Shown in pieces: positions 58,381 through 64,000 of a stretch of DNA of 64,000 bases (positions within the stretch are counted from its first letter, which is position 1; the number at the start of each line of letters is the position of its first letter). Made by a program: the position numbers and the translations under genes. The notes under the pieces were generated by a model, which was given only the letters and a program-made list of their open reading frames with translations, had not been told where the DNA came from and did no database searches. This DNA is from Actinomycetota bacterium (lineage in GTDB: Bacteria; Actinomycetota; Actinomycetes; S36-B12; FW305-bin1), in assembly GCA_004297305.1 (NCBI GenBank), contig SCTR01000002.1, positions 143,440 to 207,439 on the forward strand. The letters run 5' to 3'.

Positions 58381-59574
58381 GTGGCACATCGCCTCTTCAC
58401 CTCGGAGTCCGTGACCGAGGGCCACCCGGACAAGATGGCTGACCAGATCAGCGACGCCATCCTCGACGACCTGCTGCGGCAGGACCGCCGCAGCCGGGTG
58501 GCCGTCGAGACGATGCTCACCACCGGGCAGGTGCACGTGTCCGGCGAGGTCACCACCGACGGTTTCGCCGACGTGATGAAGCTCGTCCGCGACGTCGTGC
58601 TGGAGATCGGTTACGACTCGTCGGTGAAGGGGTTCGACGGGGAGTCCTGCGGGATCCAGGTGTCGATCGGCAAGCAGTCGCCGGACATCGCCCAGGGCGT
58701 CGACGACGCGTTCGAGGAGCGCGTCGAAGGCTCCGGGGACGAGATCGACCGGCAGGGGGCCGGTGACCAGGGCCTGATGTTCGGCTACGCCTGCAACGAC
58801 ACCCCGACGCTGATGCCGCTGCCGATCAGCCTGGCGCACCGGCTCGCCGAACGGCTCACCGCGGTGCGCAAGGACGGGACGGTGCCGTACCTGCGCCCCG
58901 ACGGCAAGACCCAGGTGACGATCGCGTACGACGGCGACCGCCCGGTCCGGATCGACACCGTCGTGGTCTCCAGCCAGCACGCCAAGGACATCAGCCTGGA
59001 CAACATGCTCGCGCCGGACATCCGCAAGCACGTGGTCGAACCGATCCTGGACACCGTCGACCTGCCCTCGGACGGCTTCCGGCTGCTGGTGAACCCGACC
59101 GGCAAGTTCGAGGTCGGTGGGCCGATGGGCGATGCGGGCCTGACCGGTCGCAAGATCATCGTCGACACGTACGGCGGGATGGCGCGGCACGGCGGCGGCG
59201 CCTTCTCCGGCAAGGACCCGTCGAAGGTGGACCGGTCAGCGGCTTACGCGATGCGCTGGGTGGCCAAGAACGTCGTGGCGGCGGGGCTGGCCACCCGCTG
59301 CGAGGTGCAGGTCGCCTACGCGATCGGTAAGGCGCATCCCGTCGGCGTGTTCGTCGAGACCTTCGGCACCGGTGTGGCGTCCGACGAGGCGATCCAGGCC
59401 GCGGTCCTCGACGTCTTCGACCTGCGGCCGGCCGCGATCATCCGCGACCTGGACCTGTTGCGGCCGATCTACCGGCAGACCGCGGCGTACGGCCACTTCG
59501 GACGCGAACTGCCCGACCTCACCTGGGAGCGCACGGACCGGGTCGACGCGCTGCGCGCCGCCGCCGGCCGCTGA
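58381..59574 (+). CDS. metK: S-adenosylmethionine synthetase
   Basis: A 397-residue enzyme that makes SAM from methionine and [39 protein letters not shown], and [19 protein letters not shown] (the phosphate loop) are the signatures, plus [23 protein letters not shown] 58381 begins exactly at the conserved AHRLFTSES start; the longer frame from 58222 overlaps coaBC. No SAM riboswitch fits in the 70-base leader. Confidence 0.97.
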   Translation: MAHRLFTSESVTEGHPDKMADQISDAILDDLLRQDRRSRVAVETMLTTGQVHVSGEVTTDGFADVMKLVRDVVLEIGYDSSVKGFDGESCGIQVSIGKQSPDIAQGVDDAFEERVEGSGDEIDRQGAGDQGLMFGYACNDTPTLMPLPISLAHRLAERLTAVRKDGTVPYLRPDGKTQVTIAYDGDRPVRIDTVVVSSQHAKDISLDNMLAPDIRKHVVEPILDTVDLPSDGFRLLVNPTGKFEVGGPMGDAGLTGRKIIVDTYGGMARHGGGAFSGKDPSKVDRSAAYAMRWVAKNVVAAGLATRCEVQVAYAIGKAHPVGVFVETFGTGVASDEAIQAAVLDVFDLRPAAIIRDLDLLRPIYRQTAAYGHFGRELPDLTWERTDRVDALRAAAGR

Positions 59575-59716
59575 CCGTCCCGGCGCTGCTGTTGCCGCCG
59601 CTGACCTGCGGGGGAGCGGCGGGAGCGGGTCGCTGACTGCCGGGTGTCCGGGCGGGAACGTCGCGGATGGGGACAGCGACGGCCGACCGTCACCGGGTGC
59701 TGCCAGGATCGGCGCC

Positions 59717-59787
59717 GTGACCGGGGCGGCTGCCATAACCAGGGCGGCTGTCGTGACCAGGGCGGCTGCCGTGACCAGGGTTGTGCC
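59717..59787 (+). repeat. 18-bp tandem repeat between metK and priA
   Basis: Units at 59717-59734, 59735-59752, 59753-59770 and a shorter one at 59771-59787 follow GTGACCAGGGCGGCTGCC. The array ends 17 bases before the priA start. Confidence 0.9.
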
Positions 59788-59804
59788 GTGACCCGGGTAG
59801 CGCC

Positions 59805-61799
59805 GTGATCGGGACGGAGCCGCTGGCGGACGTCGATCCGGTGGCCAGAGTGGTGGTCGCGGTGGCGCTGCCACATCTGGACCGGCCCTTCGACTACGCC
59901 GTCCCGGCCTCGCTGGCGCCCACCGCGTTGCCGGGGACCCGGGTCCGGGTCCGCTTCGCCGGCCGGCTGGTCGACGGCTGGCTACTCGAACGCGTAGCGG
60001 GCAGCGAGCATCCCGGCCGCCTGGCCCGGATCGAGCGCGTCGTCTCCCCGGAGCAGGTCCTCACCACCGAGGTTGCCGGCCTCGCCCGGGCGGTGGCCGA
60101 TCACTACGCCGGCAGCCTGGCCGACGTGCTGCGGCTGGCCGTGCCGCCGCGGCACGCCCGGGCCGAGCGCCGGGCCGATCCCGATCCGGCACCGCGCCCG
60201 GTGCCGCCGGCCGACGACGGGCCCTGGGCGCAGTACACCGGGGGTGCCGCGCTGCTGGCCCGGGTCGGCGCGCCGGTGCCCGGCGAACCGGGCCCCCGGG
60301 CGGTGTGGTCGGCACTGCCGGGCCAGCCGTGGATCGAGGCCGTGGCGCACCTCGCGGTCGCGACCCTCGCTGCCGGCCGGGGGGTGCTCGTGGTGGTCCC
60401 GGACGCGCGCGACGCCGGCCGGATGACAGCACAGCTGCGGGCCCGGACCACCGTCGGCAGCGTCGCCGAGCTGCGCGCGGACGCCGGCCCGGAACGGCGG
60501 TACCGCACGTTCCTCGACGTACGGCGAAGCCTCGTGCGCGCCGTCGTCGGCACCCGCGCCGCGGCATTCGCGCCGGTCGATCAGCTGGGCCTGGCCGTGC
60601 TGTGGGACGACGGGGACGACCTGCTCGCCGAGCCCCGGGCGCCGTACCCGCACGCCCGCGAGGTGCTGGCGCTGCGGGCTCACCGCACCGGCTGCGCGCT
60701 CGTGCTGGGCGGCTACGCCCGCACGGCCGAGGCCGCGCGGCTGGTGGCGACCGGGTGGGCCCGGCCGGTGACGGCGCCGCGAGGAGTGGTGCGGACGTAC
60801 GCGCCGCGGGTGCGGGCGACCGGTGAGGACGCCGAACTGGCGCGCGACCCCGCAGCTCGATCCGCCCGGCTCCCGCACCTGGCGTGGCGGACGGCGCATG
60901 CCGCGCTCGCCGACGGCCCGGTCCTGGTGCAGGCGCCGCGCCGCGGCTACGTCCCGGCGCTGGCGTGCCAGTCCTGCCGTACGCCGGCGCGCTGCGCGGT
61001 GTGCTCGGGCCCGCTGCAGGTCTCGTCCGGGCACGCGGTGCCCGCCTGCGCGTGGTGCGGACGGCTGGCCGGCGACTGGCGCTGCCCGGTCTGTGCGGGC
61101 ACCCGGCTGCGAGCGGTGACGGTCGGGGCGCTGCGAACCGTGGACGAGCTGGGCCGCGCGTTCCCCGGCGTACCGGTCACGGTGTCGGCCGGCTCCGACG
61201 TCGTCGCGACGGTGCCGGACAAGCCTGCGCTGGTGGTCGCGACGCCGGGCGCGGAGCCGATCGCTGCCGGTGGCTACGCCGCGGTGGTGCTGCTGGACGC
61301 CCGCGCATTGCTCGGCCGGGCCGACCTGCGGTCCGGTGAGGAAGCGGCGCGGCGCTGGTTCGGCGCGGCGGCGCTGGCCCGGCCGCAGGCGCCTGTGGTG
61401 GTCGTCGGCGACCCGGCCCTGCCGCAGCTGCAGGCGCTGCTTCGGTGGGACCCGGCCGGTCTCGCCGAACGCGAGCTCGCCGAACGCGAAGCGGCGCAGC
61501 TGCCACCGGCGGTACGACTGGCGACCGTCACCGGTCCGGCGGCGGCCGTCGGCGAGTTGCTGGCCGCCCTGCAGCCGCCGCCGGGGACCCGGGTCCTCGG
61601 CCCGGCACCGGTGTCGCCGGGGCGCGACGAGGCTGCGGAGCGGACGCCGGGACCGGCCCGCGCCCGCGCGATCCTGGTCACCCGCATCGCCGACGGGGCA
61701 GCGCTGGCGCGCGCCCTGCACGCCGCCGCGTCACTGCGCAGTGCCCGCCGCGCGACCGACGCCGTCGAGATCCGGCTGGATCCGGTCGCGCTGGGCTGA
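59805..61799 (+). CDS. priA: Primosomal protein N' (PriA) lacking helicase motifs
   Basis: A 664-residue protein. The DNA-binding domain is clear: VVVAVALPHLDRPFDYAVP and GTRVRVRFAGRLVDGWLLE. The eight zinc-binding cysteines are kept in CQSCRTPARCAVC and CAWCGRLAGDWRCPVC. The P-loop, where other PriA proteins have GVTGSGKT, is missing; the region reads AVATLAAGRGVLVVVPDARD. The DEAH-type box is replaced by LWDDGDDLLAEPRAPYPHAR. This loss is known for actinobacterial PriA, which may load the primosome without unwinding DNA. GTG 59805 gives the family N terminus. It lies between metK and def as usual. Confidence 0.9.
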   Translation: MIGTEPLADVDPVARVVVAVALPHLDRPFDYAVPASLAPTALPGTRVRVRFAGRLVDGWLLERVAGSEHPGRLARIERVVSPEQVLTTEVAGLARAVADHYAGSLADVLRLAVPPRHARAERRADPDPAPRPVPPADDGPWAQYTGGAALLARVGAPVPGEPGPRAVWSALPGQPWIEAVAHLAVATLAAGRGVLVVVPDARDAGRMTAQLRARTTVGSVAELRADAGPERRYRTFLDVRRSLVRAVVGTRAAAFAPVDQLGLAVLWDDGDDLLAEPRAPYPHAREVLALRAHRTGCALVLGGYARTAEAARLVATGWARPVTAPRGVVRTYAPRVRATGEDAELARDPAARSARLPHLAWRTAHAALADGPVLVQAPRRGYVPALACQSCRTPARCAVCSGPLQVSSGHAVPACAWCGRLAGDWRCPVCAGTRLRAVTVGALRTVDELGRAFPGVPVTVSAGSDVVATVPDKPALVVATPGAEPIAAGGYAAVVLLDARALLGRADLRSGEEAARRWFGAAALARPQAPVVVVGDPALPQLQALLRWDPAGLAERELAEREAAQLPPAVRLATVTGPAAAVGELLAALQPPPGTRVLGPAPVSPGRDEAAERTPGPARARAILVTRIADGAALARALHAAASLRSARRATDAVEIRLDPVALG

Positions 61800-61843
61800 T
61801 CGCCGCGCGGCCCGGTGGCCGCGGCGGTCCGCGCGGCGCCGCC

Positions 61844-61849
61844 TAGACT
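61844..61849 (+). promoter_or_regulatory. -10 element of def-fmt-rsmB
   Basis: TAGACT is a TANNNT hexamer 29 bases before GTG 61879, leaving a leader of about 22 bases. The same hexamer precedes metK. Confidence 0.4.
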
Positions 61850-61878
61850 CGTGCCCACCGAGCTGAGAGTGAGCTGCT

Positions 61879-62424
61879 GTGGCCATCCTGCCGATCCGCC
61901 TGTTCGGCGACCCGGTCCTTCGTACCCCCGCCGCCCCGGTCGAGACCTTCGACAAGGAGCTGCGCCGGCTCGTCCAGGACCTCACCGACACCATGCTGGA
62001 CGCGCCCGGGGCGGGCCTCGCCGCTCCGCAGCTGGGTGTCTCGCTGCGGGTGTTCACGTGGTGGGTCGACGACGAGATCGGCCACCTGATCAACCCCGTC
62101 CTGGACCTGTCCGACGAGACGCAGGACGGCGACGAGGGCTGTCTGTCCATCCCCGACCTGGCGTTCCCGACCCGGCGGGCGCTGCAGGTGGTCGCGACCG
62201 GTCAGAACATGTACGGCGAACCCGTGACCATCTCCGGCAGCGACCTGCTCGCCCGCTGCGTGCAGCACGAGACCGATCACCTCGACGGGGTGCTGTTCGT
62301 CGACCGACTGGATCCGCAGGTCCGCAAGGAGGCGATGAAGGCCATCCGCGAAGCGGAGTGGTTCGCCGAGGATGCGCCGCAGGTCAAGGTCAGCCCGCAC
62401 CAGATCTCCGCTCGCTGGCTGTGA
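61879..62424 (+). CDS. def: Peptide deformylase
   Basis: A 181-residue metalloprotease that removes the formyl group from new proteins. The three motifs are [21 protein letters not shown] with the metal Cys, and [12 protein letters not shown] with the two metal His and catalytic Glu. It is transcribed with fmt, which makes the formyl-Met-tRNA that creates its substrate. Confidence 0.96.
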   Translation: MAILPIRLFGDPVLRTPAAPVETFDKELRRLVQDLTDTMLDAPGAGLAAPQLGVSLRVFTWWVDDEIGHLINPVLDLSDETQDGDEGCLSIPDLAFPTRRALQVVATGQNMYGEPVTISGSDLLARCVQHETDHLDGVLFVDRLDPQVRKEAMKAIREAEWFAEDAPQVKVSPHQISARWL

Positions 62425-62431
62425 CGGGCAG

Positions 62432-63361
62432 GTGCGCCTGCTGTTCGCCGGTAGTCCGGCGGTCGCGTTGCCGTCGCTGCACGCCCTGCTGGGGTCGCCC
62501 CGGCACGAGGTCGTGGCCGTGCTCACCCGGCCCGACGCGCCGGCCGGCCGAGGCCGGTCGCTGACGTCGTCCGCGGTGGCGGTCGCGGCCCGTGAGGCCG
62601 GGGTGGACGTCCTGACCCCGGCGCGTCCGGGCGAACCGGAGTTCCTGCGCCGGCTGGCGGAACTCGCGCCGCAGTGCGCGCCGGTGGTGGCGTACGGCGG
62701 CCTGCTCCCGCCCGCGGCCCTGGCGGTCCCGCACCACGGCTGGGTGAACCTGCACTTCTCGTTGCTGCCGGCCTGGCGTGGCGCAGCACCCGTGCAACAC
62801 GCTGTGCTGCACGGGGATCAGATCACCGGGGCGTCGACGTTCCAGATCGAGGCGGGGCTGGATACCGGACCGGTGTACGGCGTGGTGACCGAGGCGATCC
62901 GCCCGGACGACACCAGCGGCTCCCTGCTCGATCGGCTCGCGGTGTCCGGGGCCGGGCTGCTGCTGGCGACGCTGGACGGGATCGCCGACGGCACGTTGCG
63001 GCCGAGGCCGCAGCCGGCCGACGGGATCTCGTTGGCTCCCAAGCTGTCGGTCGAGGATGTGCGGGTCGACTGGACCGCCCCGGCGGTCCGGGTGGACCGG
63101 CTGGTCCGGGCCGCGACGCCGGAACCGGGCGCGTGGACGATGCTCGGCCAGGCACGACTGAAGCTGCGCGGCGTCGTCGTCGCCCCCGACGTCGCCGACC
63201 TCGCGCCGGGACAGCTGCGGATCGAGCGGCGTCGCGTCCTGGTCGGTACGGCGACCTGCGCGGTGGCGCTCGGATCCGTTCAGCAGCAAGGGAAGAAGGA
63301 GATGCCGGCCGCCGACTGGGCCCGCGGGCAGCGGCTGGACCCCGCCGCCGGGCTGCAGTGA
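62432..63361 (+). CDS. fmt: Methionyl-tRNA formyltransferase
   Basis: A 309-residue enzyme that formylates initiator Met-tRNA with 10-formyl-THF. [21 protein letters not shown] opens the protein in family form, and the catalytic Asn/His/Asp core is [20 protein letters not shown] with [12 protein letters not shown] 62432 is chosen because the protein then starts at the conserved strand; the longer frame from 62372 overlaps def. It overlaps rsmB by GTGA. Confidence 0.95.
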   Translation: MRLLFAGSPAVALPSLHALLGSPRHEVVAVLTRPDAPAGRGRSLTSSAVAVAAREAGVDVLTPARPGEPEFLRRLAELAPQCAPVVAYGGLLPPAALAVPHHGWVNLHFSLLPAWRGAAPVQHAVLHGDQITGASTFQIEAGLDTGPVYGVVTEAIRPDDTSGSLLDRLAVSGAGLLLATLDGIADGTLRPRPQPADGISLAPKLSVEDVRVDWTAPAVRVDRLVRAATPEPGAWTMLGQARLKLRGVVVAPDVADLAPGQLRIERRRVLVGTATCAVALGSVQQQGKKEMPAADWARGQRLDPAAGLQ

Positions 63362-64000
63362 GCGAGTCCTCCGGCAGCGGCCGGCCGAAGCGCGCGACGC
63401 CGCACCACGGCCGGCCGCCGGCCACCCGGCGACCTCGCCGGCTGGCAACCGCTGTCCCGGCTGATCCGGCTCGCCGCGCCGCCTACGACCTGCTGCACGA
63501 GGTCGGCGCGCAGGGCGCCTACGCCAACCTCGCGCTGCCCGCCCTGTTGCGCCGTGACCGGCTCACCGGCCGCGACGCCGCTTTCGCCACCGAGCTGGCC
63601 TTCGGGACACTGCGCTGGCAGGGCCTGTACGACGAGATCCTCGGGGCCTGCCTGGATCGTCCGCTGCCACAGGCGGATCCGCGGGTGCGCGACCTGCTGC
63701 GGCTGGGCTGCCACCAGGTGCTCGGGATGCGGGTACCGCCCCACGCGGCGGTCGCGACGACGGTCGACCTGGCCCGCGACGTCGCCGGCGACGGGGCAGC
63801 CCGGCTCGGCAACGCCGTGCTGCGCCAGGTCCTGCGCCGGTCCCGGGACGAGTGGGTCGCCGCCGTGGCGCCGGATCGGGCGAGCGACCCGGCCGGTCAC
63901 CTCGCCGTCGCCTGGTCGCATCCACGCTGGATCGTCAGCGCCCTGCACGACGTGCTCGGCGGATCCTGGGACGCCACGCAGGAGTTGCTCCGGACCGATA
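63358..64000 (+). CDS. rsmB: 16S rRNA m5C methyltransferase RsmB (Sun), 3' truncated
   Basis: The frame opens at GTG 63358, overlapping the fmt stop, and runs off the window edge after 214 codons without a stop. The first 38 residues are Arg/Pro-rich; then the NusB-like RNA-binding domain appears: [48 protein letters not shown] and [13 protein letters not shown]. By family the missing C-terminal half methylates C967 of 16S rRNA with SAM. The Rossmann motifs lie beyond the window. Position after def-fmt is standard. Confidence 0.92.
   Translation, partial: MSESSGSGRPKRATPHHGRPPATRRPRRLATAVPADPARRAAYDLLHEVGAQGAYANLALPALLRRDRLTGRDAAFATELAFGTLRWQGLYDEILGACLDRPLPQADPRVRDLLRLGCHQVLGMRVPPHAAVATTVDLARDVAGDGAARLGNAVLRQVLRRSRDEWVAAVAPDRASDPAGHLAVAWSHPRWIVSALHDVLGGSWDATQELLRTD

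Overview
The window comes from a high-GC actinobacterium, with visibly more than 65% G+C across most of it. The evidence is a DivIVA/Wag31-type polar growth protein next to an IleRS-TraR-LspA-RluD block, a BldD developmental regulator with an intact c-di-GMP signature, an actinobacterial integration host factor (mIHF), a PriA that has lost its helicase motifs, and a HisA of the bifunctional PriA (HisA/TrpF) type. Gene order matches the conserved core of Streptomyces- or Frankia-like chromosomes. I cannot name the genus.

Layout. 1-2000: two tandem paralogous ABC substrate-binding proteins, the first cut by the window edge. 2262-9613: envelope and translation block (yggT-type, divIVA, ileS reversed, traR/dksA-like, lspA, rluD-like). 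9728-15023: an aldo/keto reductase, the replicative polymerase gene dnaE and a membrane protein. 15062-17549: a lower-GC reverse-strand cassette of three genes, an AAA+ ATPase flanked by two homologous helix-hairpin-helix-like proteins. This is the clearest accessory insert and the best candidate for an undescribed system. 17946-24035: a LON-domain protein and the his operon (hisD-C-B, a 50-residue membrane peptide, hisH-A-F). 24061-32703: a TIGR03085-like protein, hisI-trpE, a Trp-cluster membrane protein, an inserted two-component system, and trpC-B-A. 32700-35939: MauE-like and DsbA-like redox membrane proteins, lgt, and a VIT1-like protein. 36203-44564: gltBD, pyk and bldD. 45152-55679: a complete pyrimidine operon led by pyrR with a PyrR-type leader hairpin. 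55795-64000: mIHF, gmk, rpoZ, coaBC, metK, priA, def, fmt and a truncated rsmB.

How the genes work together. Most of the window is biosynthesis organised in tightly packed operons, with 4-base GTGA or ATGA overlaps at many junctions implying translational coupling. His and Trp synthesis are merged: hisI overlaps trpE, there is no trpF, and the HisA shows the PriA signature. The pyr operon carries every step from carbamoyl phosphate to UMP except pyrE.

Two regulatory patterns recur. First, at least eight genes lack a Shine-Dalgarno but have a TANNNT hexamer 6-8 bases before the start codon, which suggests leaderless mRNAs. Second, short tandem repeats are common between genes and once inside a gene (the gltB propeptide). 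Other sites proposed here are a possible ultrashort-stem-I T-box before ileS, a BldD box on a bldD promoter, and a structured leader before gltB. No rRNA, tRNA, CRISPR array, transposase or integrase was found.
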